Shown here: positions 46,401-57,849 of the stretch, piece after piece | How positions within the stretch are numbered: the stretch's first letter is position 1 | Layout: every line of letters starts with the position of its first letter | Source: Ulva prolifera | Lineage: Eukaryota; Chlorophyta; Ulvophyceae; Ulvales; Ulvaceae | Assembly (NCBI GenBank): GCA_023078555.1 | Contig: CM041198.1 | Span: 2,220,800-2,284,799 of the forward strand | DNA length: 64,000 nt | Reading direction: 5' to 3' | Notes under the pieces: model-generated | Databases searched by the model: none | What the model saw: the letters and a program-made list of their open reading frames with translations, nothing else | What the model was told of the DNA's origin: nothing | Position numbers and translations under genes: made by a program

Positions 46401-47636
46401 GCGGGAGTTGCGGCGGGGCCGGCCGGCGGTGGGGCCATCTCGGAGTCTTCCTTCCGCCGCATGGCAAACGCGGCGGTGGAGGCGATGCCAGTGGCAGCTG
46501 GCGTGGAGCTGGCGATTTTCAGCGCAGCCTGCAGCAGGATAACAGCCCCAATTAAGAGTATTTTTGGAGACCGGAGTGGCACCTCAGGCGTGTGTCACCT
46601 TTGTTTCCAGGGGGCAGCAGCGGCAGTCACAGAATACAACGACATGTTCTGTTTCTGCTATTTTTTTTATGCAAATGAGAGTTTCGGGCGCGGGGCAGGG
46701 GTGCTCGGTCTTGTGCAGGCCGGTGAGGCACCTGGTGCATGAGCGATACCACACTTGATCAGAACACGAGCGTGCAGGCCTGTGAGGCCACACGAACCCG
46801 CTGAACACGACGGCGGCCTGGCTGGAATGGGTGCCACGCAGTCCAGGCATGCACCGTACATGCACCCCCATGTGCTTGGACAGCGTGCCCAGAGGCTGCA
46901 CATCCACTGGATCAGATCTACCGCCAGCGCATGCGAGCAGGTATCGACCACAGCAGACTGCATCGTAGCAGAGGAGGCACTCAGCGACATCGGCCACGGG
47001 ATCAAGGAGGCAGGCAGGGCCCGCGGGAAGTGAAGGCTGGAGGGCGCGGCCGCCTCGGCGGTGGCTGCTCGGGCTAACCGGCCGTAAGTGGAGGGCAGAG
47101 GAGCGACGTGCCCCGCCGCTCGTGCAGTTTCACATGAAAAAAGATCGTTACATGCGGCTCATTCGGCGAGCAGTTCGACATGCCTGGGTGCGAGGATCTC
47201 TGCGGGGATCTGCACGAGCCAGCATTGAGCAGGGGGGTTGGGGGGAGGCCCCAGCAGCGCAGATTGCATTCGCGAGCCCACGGGTGGTCAGCCGGCAGCG
47301 TGCAGACAGGGTGGGTGCACGTAGCATGCCCAGATAGCCTTGTGCACAAGGGGCCGATGACAATTCCAAACCGGGTGCCCGCGGGTGCCCGCGTGCAAGA
47401 CGGAGGTGCAACGGGGCGAGAGGCGGGCGCACCCGCAGCACCATCAGGTCCTCCGCGTCAGGGCCAACGCGCATCAGCGCCTCGCAGAGGTGTTCCGCGG
47501 TGCCCCCGGCCAGCGACACGACCTCCATGAGGCGCGCGACGCGGCTCCGCTCCGGCGCCACGCCGCCGCCCGCCGCCGCCGCTCCGCTGTCACTGGGGCC
47601 GGCCGCCTGCTGCATCTGCGCAGAGGAGATGTCCAT
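39901..47636 (-). CDS. SET-B: SUVH-like SET protein with three CxxC modules, catalytic motifs lost
   Basis: Eight exons: 47636-47433, 46528-43679, 43407-43163, 42698-42606, 42364-42085, 41752-41218, 40844-40550 and 40144-39901. They sum to 4746 bp and read 1581 residues in one frame. Start MDISSAQ, then the helix 'LMEVVSLAGGTAEHLCEALM'. The 950-codon exon has proline/alanine repeats, three modules (CNIC...CARC near 45636, CRVC...CPKC near 44812, CGIC...CFEC near 44360) and 'GTLAGLHERVMQAID'. Pre-SET 'DISGGMETGPIPAIIDD' and 'ECEPGCHCPLKSC' follow. SET has 'GWGVRCAVNIAKGTF' but ATG for YTG, 'RFLKRTRAHAGNV' for NHSC, and it stops after 'ELRWGCRD' with no post-SET. Probably non-catalytic; possibly a scaffold or a decaying copy. 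Confidence 0.78.
42764..42858. other. AT-rich island in SET-B intron
   Basis: About 95 bp that is nearly all A/T (TTATTATAATATGATG ... ATAATATATTTTTATATT) within GC-rich sequence, inside the intron between the two pre-SET exons (43162-42699). It could be an organellar DNA insertion or expanded AT repeat. No gene is readable in it. Confidence 0.7.
43679..46528 (-). CDS. SET-B large exon with three CxxC modules
   Basis: 950 codons, phase 0 at both ends, acceptor CTGCTGCAG, donor GTGCGA. The N-terminal third is a series of proline-rich repeats around 'TRxRRAxSxPQPxAP', basic and probably disordered. Each module has CxxC, 9-14 residues, CxxC, then a helix pair ending LRxxYxxLG or similar. The C-terminal part is acidic and alanine-rich. 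Confidence 0.75.
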
Positions 47637-47867
47637 CGCGGGTGGTCACAGGGGGCGCCGCGATGGAGGTTCGGGGTGTGGATGGGGCCTGCACTCGGGC
47701 GCTGATGGTTGCTGTCCGTATTCAGATTGACATGAATGTCGGCTGGAGTGAATTTGATTTTGAATGGGGCTTGTGGAGCAGAGGGCGGAGGGGCGCGTGT
47801 CAGTCAGGATGTCTTGATGTAGCGAGAAAGTGGCAGGTACATGTGTACCAGGTGCAGAGGCATATGT

Positions 47868-48100
47868 CATTACAAAGGACAGAGGTCAGGCATCGAGCCG
47901 TTTCCCGGAATCTACTCACTCAATCATGGCACTAGGCCAGGCACGAGCGCGTACCACATCCATGCCGGTGATTCCAGCCAAAGATTGAAGCCCCGCACGG
48001 AGCACAAGCGCATTCCCTTTGCATGATGCCACCCTCAACCGGCGCAAAGCATTCGTCACGAACAAACCACGGTTCACACCACACCACACCACACCACACC
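47868..48100 (-). mobile_element. RLE-type LINE, short diverged copy with 11-bp TSD
   Basis: The 3' UTR and last coding part of the LINE on the minus strand, more diverged than other copies. It is flanked by the perfect direct repeat GAGGCATATGT (47857-47867 and 48101-48111). Its 5' junction carries about five CACAC/ACCAC units, a non-templated or slipped junction. It lies just upstream of SET-B. Confidence 0.85.
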
Positions 48101-48111
48101 GAGGCATATGT

Positions 48112-50790
48112 ATGCAGGCAGCGGAGGCGACATGGTTTGGTTGGCGACATGGGTTTAGCGACATGCAGACATGTGCATGGGGCTCAGCCTACAGGAGCAG
48201 GTGTTGCATGCACTGAAAGGCAGAGTCTCTGTGGCGAAGTGCTGACCACCTCAGATGCTACCTCTAGAGAGTGTGCCTACGAGGAAATGGATTCAAAGAG
48301 TGCCAGCCAGATAGCCACCAGTGTTGACACAGGAACCTGCTTGAGGATAGTGAGGCTTTGGTGAACTACAAGCAGCACGTGATCATAGATGATGATATCC
48401 TGCTCAGCTGCAGTTGTGCACTTGCTGCAGTGTACCTCAGTGGAGGTCATCTGCTGTCATGCATGATGCAGCCAATGCGTTCGAGAACAAGACAACACAG
48501 GATTGCCACTCTGTCGCATACCGTGTTGTGGAAAACTACATGTGCGTCACAAATTGCCCACATCGAAGCTGGAGGTGAGCGCATATGCGGAAAGGCGAGA
48601 TGTCGAAGAAAACACCGTCGCGCATGGGCGGCACTGGCGTACATGAGTGGATACATCGTACAGCATGATCTTTGCAAATTCTCAATCTACGATGCATTGC
48701 AAGTAGTTCATGGCCACCTGTTGAGAATGGAAGGCCTGCGGGATCCAGCGCGCGTCGCTTCCGAGAAGCGATGCCTCGGTGAGACTTGACGCGACGCCAG
48801 CACAACGCCTGCGTTTGCTTCCAGACAGACTGATTTGGTTGTGACTTCGGAATGTGGCTGTGTGGAAGTGTGATCGTACGCGAAGCTCTGAGCAATACGA
48901 AGCAGCTTCGACGCGTTGAACGGCGACTGGCGGGCGCAGGACATCGGCTAGCCTGGCAATTTGAAGATGTGACATACTTCTGTAATACGTACCAGAGTCA
49001 GACTCGTTCTAGACAGTGTTCAAGATCAGATCGCGCACTTCCACCTAACAAGCACGGGCGAAAAACGATGCCGACACGGCACATCAAGAACGCGAACATA
49101 GCATTGACGGGACAACTACGGCAATACATGTTCTTTTCAAAGTTTTCAAGTCGGCTGCGCTGCGCTTGACAACAACCCTTGCGCACGCGCACGCTGGGTG
49201 TCACCATCAACGGTCTGCGACATGGCAGAACAATTGAAAGCCCAGCCATGACAATGTGAGTAAAGATCAGCCTTATTTCAATTCTCATAGCCCATGTGCA
49301 TTTCGCAATGAGATCACTGAAACAGTTGCGAGAGCGCACTTTGTGATGGTCAGGCGTTATCCAGGAGAAGTGCCATCATCCGCAAAACGTTGACGAAATT
49401 AGACGACACCTATATGATCGTCGATTGCATGTTTACGGAATGTGACATGTGCATGTAGACCACTGCGCGATGGTGCTGGGCAAGCGGCGCTGTTTTCGAC
49501 GGAACAGGCGTGGCACCTAGAATGCATCTGCAACAAATATCGGACGTGGGACATGGTTTTGCTTGTGTCGGCGGTTCGAGACGGACGGAGCATGCAGAAT
49601 TGCCTCCGAGTGGCATTCACCTTTGTACATGTACACGGAATCTCAGGACCTCACCCGAAAGCCCGACATGCCCCATCAACGCCGAGCGGACAACGAGTAG
49701 AAGGACCGCCGCAGATCACAGAAATTCCATGTCACCATGGATGGGTCAGCATGAGTAGCACGCAAACAGGCATCGGTGTCGCCCCTGTCCCCCGTCACAA
49801 GTCTGTGACATGTGGTCTTGCTGACCATGCTCCTGATGAGTTCCACCTTGTGTGCGGTAGTCTGTCCAGCTTTGTAAATATGTTCAGCAGCATGGTACAT
49901 TCGAGCAAATCAGCTTCACTTCTCAGACTGTCCTCGTCAGTGCAGCGCGCAAGGGCTCTGCAGATAGTCGCACAGCTCCCATGACCGTGGTCATTGACCA
50001 GCAGCAGCCCGCATCATCTGCACCGTTCCGGGCCGGGTAAGGTCTACAAGTTTTTCTGAAGTCGAAGGGCTACGTGGTGATGTTCGCGGCTCTGTGATGA
50101 AAGTGCCTTTCCACAAGTGCACAACAGCTTTCTCATCTTGCACCTTTTAGAAGCCCGGAAACAACCTGTAGCCTGAGCCTGAATTCGAAAGGCGATGCCG
50201 AATGTTACGCTGTATGACGCTGCTCGCCTGCAAGCGGAAGAGGTGGAGAGGGGAGCACAGACAGCCATGGTACACCCCTTGAACCTTGTCCATTGAACCC
50301 CTCTGCTTATCTCAGAGATACATGCCAGCAACCAGGGCCGTTCCAGCCGAAATGTCTCACCCGAACAGCATCACTGTCTCGCATGCGTTCCCTGTAGGTG
50401 AGGGCGTGCTGACTCAGGCTGACTTCGGTGTGTTTCTGACAGTCCATTGACTTCTCGATGTCCGGCTTATTTCCGATGGCATTACCAGTCTACGCCCCAT
50501 GCACCTGAGGGATGGCCACCGGAAGGCCATAGCATTATCCGAGTGCGAGTTTCAGAAAGCAGAAGCTGGTCATGTGATGGTAGTGTTCGGGTGTGTTGTG
50601 GGACCCGGGCTGCAGGCAATGGTTCAGCGCTGACAACGCAAAGTGGGAACTGTCCCTGTTGAGGATCTACAAACTCTCGCTTAGAAACAGGAGACTTCAT
50701 GAGCATGCTATCTCCCGCGAGAATTGTGCATGAGTATCTGCCTCACTGAATGTGGCCTTGCAGCAAAAGCGCAACACCCAACAGCATGGC
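48112..50790. other. No gene seen
   Basis: Lower-GC sequence upstream of SET-B. Several open frames of 60-180 codons exist on both strands, but none shows a domain, coherent codon bias or paired splice sites. Confidence 0.55.
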
Positions 50791-50893
50791 TGTGGCAATG
50801 TAGTGATCACCGCTGTGCCACTGTATCCTTGCACTTCGCGAGATGCAGGAGCCAAGTGGTACAGCACTCATTTCACTGGACCTTCGCAATGCC
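50791..50893. mobile_element. Foldback MITE, family F, diverged copy
   Basis: Starts TGTGGCAATGTAGTGAT, centre CCTTGCACTTCGCGAG, ends near CGCAATGCC. Recognisable but with many mismatches between arms, so the oldest copy seen here. No target duplication found. Confidence 0.55.
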
Positions 50894-51492
50894 CTGTTCG
50901 TCATGGTATCTGCAAGTCCTCCATTCAACGCGAAGCAAGGTTGCACTCTCCCACCGAGCTCTACACCAGCTGCTTTCCGTACGCAGCCGCAAACCCGAAG
51001 CAACCGCGTCAAGTCCACAAAAAGGCCAGCAGTCCAAGACGCAAGAGCACCGTTTGCGATTCCCCTGAGATGTTCATTCATCCCGATCGAAGACATGCAG
51101 ATCAACACGGTGAGACCAACACCCTCAGCGAGCTCTCGCAGCACTGCCGCAGCAGACAAACAACAACACTCGAGTCACGCTAGAATAACATTGACATTCA
51201 CATGGGATTACATTGGCTGGATGAGGTGGACGCAGCTGCAGCCTGGGTCACTGCACGCTGTGTTCAACACAGGCTGACGACACCCGTTGAGGCATAGACC
51301 GACCACAAGCACACACAAACACCCTCCTCCACTGCAGCACGGATGACTGTGGGAAGCTTCTGCTCCCCTAGTACACAGAGACACAGAGGTCATCTCCTGC
51401 CGTGCATGCGTTGGGGCGTTGGCATGCATGTTTGTTGCCCAGGCGGTGGTACCGGCCACTCCAACTTCTGTTGTTCTGCCGCAGTGACGGCG

Positions 51493-52983
51493 TCATCGCC
51501 CTCTGCCGGGAGCACGACCGGGACGGCCAGCGCGGCCCCCATGGGCCCCCCCACGGCCCCCAGCAGGCGCAGTACGGCCCCCAGTGGACACGCCACGGCC
51601 ACCTCGGCCGGCTCCAGCAGCGGCCGAACGGCCGCCTGCAGGCGCAGAGCGGGCCCCGGCACCGGGCCCTGGAAGTCCCTGAGCAGGCATAGCGCGTCCC
51701 CCAGCAGGCAGATTGCGCCCCCGGGCCGCAAAACCAGGTCGCCCTGCTGGCGCAGCACGTCCCCCAGCAGAGAGCGCACGACCCCCTGCAGGCAAAGGAA
51801 GTCCCCGAGCAGGCGCAGCACGCCCCCCAGCAGGCACAGGCCGTCTGCCAGCAGGCGCAGCACGTCCCCCAGCAGGCACAGCACGTCCCCCAGCAGGCAC
51901 AGCGCGTCCACCAGCAGGCGCAGCACGTCCCCCAGCAGGCACAGGCCGTCCGCAAGCAGGCGCAGCACGTCCCCCAGCAGGCACAGCGCGTCCACCAGCA
52001 GGCGCAGCACGTCCCCCAGCAGGCACAGGCCGTCCGCAAGCAGGCGCAGCACGTCCCCCAGCAGGCACAGCGCGTCCACCAGCAGGCGCAGCACGTCCCC
52101 CAGCAGGCACAGGCCGTCCACCAGCAGGTATGGCACGTCCCCGGGCAAGTGCAGCATACCCCCCAGCAGCCGGAGCACGCCGCCCAGCATGGCTCCTGCC
52201 TGGGCAAGAGGGGCCTTTAGCGGGGGACAACCCGGGCCGCCTGCTGCTAGGCACAGATCCGGCTTTCACAGGCGCGGCCTGAGCCTTCATAGGCAGCAGC
52301 ACGCCCTGGGGCCCGAGCGGAGTCCTGCTAGCCCGCGCGCTCCTGAAAGCGCCGCGCGCAGCATGCACAGCACGCGCAGCGCGCGCAGTTGCGGACGTGC
52401 CGCTGCCTCTCGCCTCCGAAGGCTGGCGCCGAGGCGTTGCTGCCAGGCCACGGCCCAATCCGGCACCGCATTTCAGCCGCGCAGCACGCGCCACAGCACG
52501 CGCAGCACGCCCAGCACGCCCAGCACCCGGGTTTTGCATGCCGCCAGAGCGCGCGGACCTGAGAGCAGTGGCCCCGGTGCCTCTGGTCGCTGCTTTCGTG
52601 TCGGGGGCTGTGAGTGTGTGCCGGGGGTGGGCAGCCGGTGCATGGGTTGACCACGGCTTGGGCCAGCCAGCGCTGTACATGCTGGCGGCCTGTGCTACGG
52701 CGACTGCCATGCCGATGTTGCGCAGGTATCGCGGAGCAACAGCCAAGCTGAGGCTGTGCCAGCACAGCTCTGCAGGGAGGGCCACCCGTGACGGTAACGA
52801 CAACTGCTTTGCATCTAAACTATTAGCGGGTATGTTATCATCAGGGTGCGCAAGTAAATTTGGCGCAAACCATACTAAACTAAAAAGAATTGCAAATAGT
52901 AGAAGCCCTACGCGGTCGGAGATGAATCCTGCGCTCGGTTCCGTGCACACGCATTCAAGTCCGTAGCATGCAAGCACCGCCAC
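51493..52983 (-). CDS. Low-complexity ORF spanning a minisatellite (doubtful gene)
   Basis: 496 codons on the minus strand: a short hydrophobic stretch near residues 27-45, an alanine/arginine-rich middle, then about 20 heptads of the type PAGGRAV/PACGRPV. Because the 21-bp repeat is a multiple of three, several frames on both strands are open, including a leucine-rich LLGDVLR reading and an RS-like plus-strand reading. Openness is therefore weak evidence. It lies directly downstream of SETN-C and could be part of it, or not coding at all. Confidence 0.25.
   Translation of the reverse strand: MAVLACYGLECVCTEPSAGFISDRVGLLLFAILFSLVWFAPNLLAHPDDNIPANSLDAKQLSLPSRVALPAELCWHSLSLAVAPRYLRNIGMAVAVAQAASMYSAGWPKPWSTHAPAAHPRHTLTAPDTKAATRGTGATALRSARSGGMQNPGAGRAGRAARAVARAARLKCGAGLGRGLAATPRRQPSEARGSGTSATARAARAVHAARGAFRSARASRTPLGPQGVLLPMKAQAAPVKAGSVPSSRRPGLSPAKGPSCPGRSHAGRRAPAAGGYAALARGRAIPAGGRPVPAGGRAAPAGGRAVPAGGRAAPACGRPVPAGGRAAPAGGRAVPAGGRAAPACGRPVPAGGRAAPAGGRAVPAGGRAVPAGGRAAPAGRRPVPAGGRAAPARGLPLPAGGRALSAGGRAAPAGRPGFAARGRNLPAGGRAMPAQGLPGPGAGARSAPAGGRSAAAGAGRGGRGVSTGGRTAPAGGRGGAHGGRAGRPGRAPGRGR
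51690..52140. repeat. 21-bp minisatellite with an 84-bp higher-order period
   Basis: Unit about CAGCAGGCGCAGCACGTCCC (21 bp with variants). In 51900-52110 four variant units recur as an 84-bp block, seen as the order RAA, RPV, RAA, RAV in the minus-strand reading. Earlier units are more diverged. Interval ends are approximate. Confidence 0.85.
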
Positions 52984-53042
52984 CCAGAAGCAAGACTGAT
53001 GATGCCAGCGATGGGGCGCCTACGGGAGAGCGGCATGGTGCA

Positions 53043-54340
53043 TCAGAGCCACAACGGCTCACATGACAACATACTATATGCTGTGACACGAGCATGCTCT
53101 GCAGCGACAGGACCGCCGCAGCACGGCAGCACACCTCGGGTCCGCCTGCGCCCCATCCCAAAGCTGCACGGCGCCGACATCGGCAACACGGCAAGCGGCA
53201 TCTCGTCGAGCACGGCCCGGTGCGGCGCCGCCTCGACCGACACCCGCAGCCCCGCAGCCGGCACGGACACCGTACTGCCGCTGCAAACGCTCAGCTCGAT
53301 CGGCGGCTCCCTGTGCTGCGCATGCTGGGCGTGCTGCGGCACAGGGTCTGCGACATGTTGTGGCATCTGCTCCTCGCAATCGGCGACGTCGTCCACCAGC
53401 CGTGCCGCAGAGGGGTGCGCATGCTGCGCGTGCTGTGCGTGCTGCGGGGCAGCAATGATGAGCGGAGGCACCTCATCCACAAACGCGCCGTCCCCGCCAA
53501 ACATGTACGTATCCTGCGACGGCTGAGCCCCCGATGTTGCCCCCACGGCATAGGGTTCGTCCGCCGACATTTCGGTATGGATCCGCGGTGCATCCAGCGT
53601 CGCTATGTGGCCCCCCGCAACCTCCAGCCAGCTGCCATGTTCAGAGATGGGGACTGCGGCCGCTGCTGCAGCCGGGTTCGGCGTTTCTACTGCTGGGCTT
53701 CTGCTATGTGGGGCCGCAGCGTCCGCAGTGAAGCCCTCCGGTGCGAACGCCTCTGCGTCTTGGTCGGCAGCATGCGCAGCCGATCTAGCATTCTGTATCG
53801 CTGCCTGCAGAAGAGGTCCCATGGTGGGGGCCTTTCAAAGGCGCTACGGTGGACACCATCCTGCTGGGTGGAAGAAAAACACTCGTCATTAGTTTTGTGT
53901 GAATGCAGGCACGGCAACGGGTACATGCATGCGTTGCGCAAGTACGCACGGTTCAACAAGCCATGCGGATGCTGCTCTGGCCGCCTGGGGCTCGGAGCAC
54001 GGAGTGCCGCGCGTTTCCCCACAAATCAAACACTGCACCATCACAAGTGGAGCTGTGGTGGCAGCTCACACCACACGGAGCCGCCTGCGGCTCTGTTCAG
54101 GGAGGCCTGTGTGCAATGCATGTGCTACATGCATGTGTGCCGCACCTTAAGCACCTCGCAGTCCTCCGCGCCTGGCCCGACCTGCAGCAGCGCGGCGCAG
54201 AGGTCCTCCGCGGACCCCCCGGCCAGGGCCACCACCTCTAGCAGCTGCGCGCACCTCCGCTGCCGCTCCGCCGGTGTCGGCGCCGTCGCCGCCGGCGGCG
54301 CGGCTGAGGGGTCCTCAGGCGGCTGCACCGTCACATCCAT
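53043..54340 (-). CDS. SETN-C: orphan paralogue of the SET-gene N-terminus
   Basis: Exon 54340-54146 (65 codons, MDVTVQ...LAGGSAEDLCAALLQVG...EVLK) aligns with the first exon of SET-B (MDIS...LAGGTAEHLCEALMRVG...MVLR), with the same start and a phase-0 GTGCGG donor. Exon 2 starts at 53804 (AAIQNARSAAHA, versus AALKIASSTPAA in SET-B) and is open to the stop at 53043. It holds acidic and AQHAQHA-rich linker but no CxxC module, pre-SET or SET. It may be a truncated duplicate or a small protein sharing the N-terminal helix domain. Confidence 0.6.
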
Positions 54341-56377
54341 ACCCCCACTGTTTCTGCAGCAATTAATGCATCGAATAGCGGACACTACGGGGGGCGCCGC
54401 GCCGGGTCCCCTGGAACAGACACCACTCTTGGGGTCAGATTGCTGAGGGTGCAGCTGGTGCGAACAGAGGGCGGCCGTGACCCACACGTCTCGGTGCGGC
54501 ATATGCCGAGGACACCAGGAACGGAAGTCTCGAATGTCGGCCAACGCTGATGAGTTGGGTGCACGGGAGGATGGGTGCATCAACACTGTGTGGCACAATG
54601 CAGAGAACAACTGTGGCAGCGGGTGAGATCATGATTCCAGGACTGGATCGGATGATTGGCCGCACGGGCGTGGTGACACTGGCAGGGCACCCTTCCATCG
54701 GCTCAGTTCCGGCGCAACTTACCCTAGGTTACAGAGCTCTGTGTTGTGCTGGCCGGGTCGCTGAAGCGGAGACTCGCAATCGCAAGCTCCTCACCGATAG
54801 TGCCACTAGGTGGGGCAGACGCACACCGAAGCTCCATGCTCCTGGACCCTCGCCGCCACATGGGGCAGGCACATTGGCGAGTGCTTGATACAGCTAATGC
54901 AGAGGGTTTCACCATATGGGGAGTGGGCAAGCTGTGACGAGGGACAGAGCAAGGTGACAGCCTGTATCTCAGTATCTACAGAGATAGAGGAAGATCTGCG
55001 TCGCTAGAGAATGCTGGCGTCACCGCTTCACGTTTTAGGTTACCTGATGGGAAAATTTTAAAAGGCAGATGAGTCCATTTTCTTTGCGGATGTGCGATAC
55101 GTATAAAGTCCTGCGCTTGCGAAGCGTCCGGCCTTCCAATCACGTACGAGCTGAAAACCTGGCTGTCTCGGAGGCCGACCAATTTACATTCAGATTACCA
55201 CGGGACATGCTATGAATGGTGATATCCTCACCTGTTCAGTCAAGGACGAGCTGTCAGTTATCTGGTGTATCTGGCGATGGTACGTCTGATCTCGTCGACA
55301 CAAGCTCAATTGCAAGCCAGCGGGCCGTTTTGTGACCTCAGCTCAGTCCTGTTCCAGAGAAGCTAGATTGTACTCGACCGACATGAGCTCTGATGACATC
55401 AACATACATGTTCAAAACGGCTGCGCGACGCAACGATCATCACGGCTCTTGTTGCCCATGGGACTCGGGCTTTACGCACGTCCAGTGACAACGCGGGCAC
55501 CTCTGCAAATCCATAGGATTCGCCGGATTTCTGATTTCTCCTGTAGCCTTGTTTTGTACCGCTCGGCGAGACCCACCTGTTCAAGGGTAAGCGTATGCAT
55601 GGTTCAGAAAAACCACAACTTTCGTCTCTGGGCGCACGTCGACAACCACAGCACGGCCTTTTGGGCCAGGAGACTCTCTGAATGTTACCGAATTGTTTTT
55701 CTGGTGCTTTGGGGTGCTGTGGGCGACATGCTTGCCATATGGACTGATGTTTGTCGCCTATCGCCTGCTGCAGCCTCCATGGATTCTCCCAAGGAGCTGC
55801 TGTACGCGTGTAGAGCACCAAAGAAGCATCAATTCGTGGTTTTTGCACTGCCAATTATGCCCGCCCCCCCCGCCCCGCCCCCCCAAATGTCTCTGATAGC
55901 AGCGTTTCTCTATGCCAGCATGCGCAAGCACCAGATCGAGCAAAGCATGTGCCTGCAGGTGATTAGCAACTTCTTTTCTTCACATGACTCACCAAGACCT
56001 CCGCCTTACCTAACCCTGAGCTTGTGGGATCATGTGTGCGCTTACACCAGGCAATCGATCATCGATTGATTGCATTGGCACTCGCGGACACTGCACATGC
56101 ATGAGATCCCCCGATACAAGTAGCCTAGTCTCTACCGGGATCTGGAGCAGGGGCGAGTCATCGGGCCCGATCACACATAACAATCCCATTTAAACAGGTC
56201 AAACTTTTGAGCAGCAGCCCTGGAAGACGACCCGGCCCTGCTGTAGAGGCACACGCGCCAAGCGCACTCTCGGACACAGCGCTGATGCACATCCACGTCG
56301 CCCGGGCCTGGCAGCACTGCGGGAGCTCCATTGACCCAAGCACTCGCACTACTGATCGCTCCTGGTCTCCTTAACCT
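54341..56377. other. No gene seen
   Basis: Lower-GC stretch between SETN-C and the unrecognised gene. A plus-strand frame at 55332-56069 is open for 245 codons but has no domain, and its composition matches the surroundings. Confidence 0.5.
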
Positions 56378-57624
56378 TCACTCAACAGCGTCACTCGCGA
56401 GCGCTTTGTCCAGAATCGCAGACACGTGCTCAAGTGAACCAAACAGCTTGTCATACGGGACACGGGAAGATCGAATCATGTACACGCAGGGGTAATCGGC
56501 CTTCCACCGCTCCGGTATGGCCTTGTAGAACGGAATGGGTGCGTGCCGGTAGTCGTGGGGGTCCGGGTACTCCCGCAGCTGGCGGCTGACGACCCCTCTG
56601 AACTCTTCAAAGGCAGAGACGGCATCGATTGAAGTGGCTCTGCTCATCTGCACGCACACAAATCTGTCAGACACAGCACGAGGACACACACTGTGGCCCC
56701 ACACAACGTCGTAGGCGGCATTGGTGACTACTCATGGCTGTGGGCGCGCTCTTGTATTCGTTCATGCATGCCAGAGCCTGAATTCGTGCGGGTGTGCGTG
56801 GCAAGAGCCCGTTCAAGGCATGGGACCGACAGGTGGCATGGGCCTGTTGTGGCAGTCCAGTGATAAGACCGTTCTACCACTGGACACTTGCACATCGCTA
56901 CGTGCAACGATCCAGTGATAAGACCGCTCTACCACTGGTCTGCCACACCTGTGTCCGCGCGGGCATGCAGACGGTTTCCACTCAACAAATCTGGGCCACA
57001 TTCACACACAACGTGGTAGGCGAGTTTGAAAGGCAGCAGCGGTGTCTCGGTGGTGCTCTGTGCTGTGCTGCACCGATGAGTCTCAGGCCGCACCTCTGCA
57101 AAGGAGACGCCAAACATGTTCATCTGCAGCAGGCAGTCCAGCCCCTCCGAGAAGGTCGGGTTGATGAAGCCATTGGGCAACACCGACGTCCAGCCGCTGC
57201 ACCGCTCCAGCAGCTCCAACTGATCCGCCATCGTCTCACAGCCATCGATCAGCTCCTGACTGTCCCGCAGCTCCGGGCGAGCTTGCAGGAAGGACTTGAT
57301 TAATGGGTGCGGAGGCCAGTGCCCTGGAATCCGGTCGTCCAGGCACGACTTGAGGTTGAGCCCACGTTTCGCCGGGCGTCTGAGGCTCAGCAGGAGAGGT
57401 TGCTCGTCATGTTCCCAATGCTTGTGTGCCAGTCGCAGCATCATTTTGGTGTACAGAAACGCATTGGACAACACGACGGGGTCGAGATCCTGTTCTGTTG
57501 CGCCAAGAGCATAGAGTAGCTCAGCGTTGCGGTATGTTGGGAGGTGTTCCCCAGAGAATCGTCGCTTGATTGGTGCGGCCGGCTGCTTCACGCGCTTGGC
57601 TGTTGTCTGGGTCCCAATCTGCAT
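56378..57624 (-). CDS. Unrecognised two-exon gene
   Basis: Exons 57624-57094 and 56647-56378 join in frame (...FGVSFAE|MSRATSID...) across a GTGCGG...TGCAG intron for 266 residues. It looks like a globular protein, with balanced composition and no low-complexity runs, unlike its neighbours. Landmarks: 'LLYALGATEQDLDPVVLSNA', 'RRPAKRGLNLKSCLDDRIPG', 'FYKAIPERWKADYPCVYMIR'. I do not recognise the family. The frame is open upstream to 57849. An acceptor (CATGCAG) at 57619 suggests a further 5' exon instead of a start at 57624. The intron contains a foldback element. Confidence 0.6.
56848..56947. mobile_element. Foldback MITE, family F, copy in intron (5-bp TSD CCTGT)
   Basis: Starts TGTGGCAGTCCAGTGATAAG and ends in its near complement. 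It is flanked by CCTGT at 56843-56847 and 56948-56952. The length of 100 bp equals the copy at 11744. It lies inside the intron 57093-56648 of the unrecognised gene. Confidence 0.8.
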
Positions 57625-57849
57625 GTATTCAACCACTGGTGATCTCACGCAGGGCACATCAATGAGCAATGCCACCAGCGGGGGCAGAGGTTGACTGTCT
57701 CTGAATGAACTCAGGCGCTGTTGCCCGCACAGCTGTGCCGCCACTGCTGCTCTGGCAGAAGCCAACGGGTGGCTCCGAGCACACAGATTTCTCATGCGGA
57801 AACTCCTCGAGATTGGCTCCGACCTTCCAGGTCGACCCTCGAGCTCCAA

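Noticed and set aside
51343-52650. Plus-strand 435-codon RS-repeat protein resembling a splicing factor
   Set aside because: Its RS-like content comes wholly from the 21-bp minisatellite, which leaves frames open on both strands. There is no RNA-recognition domain.
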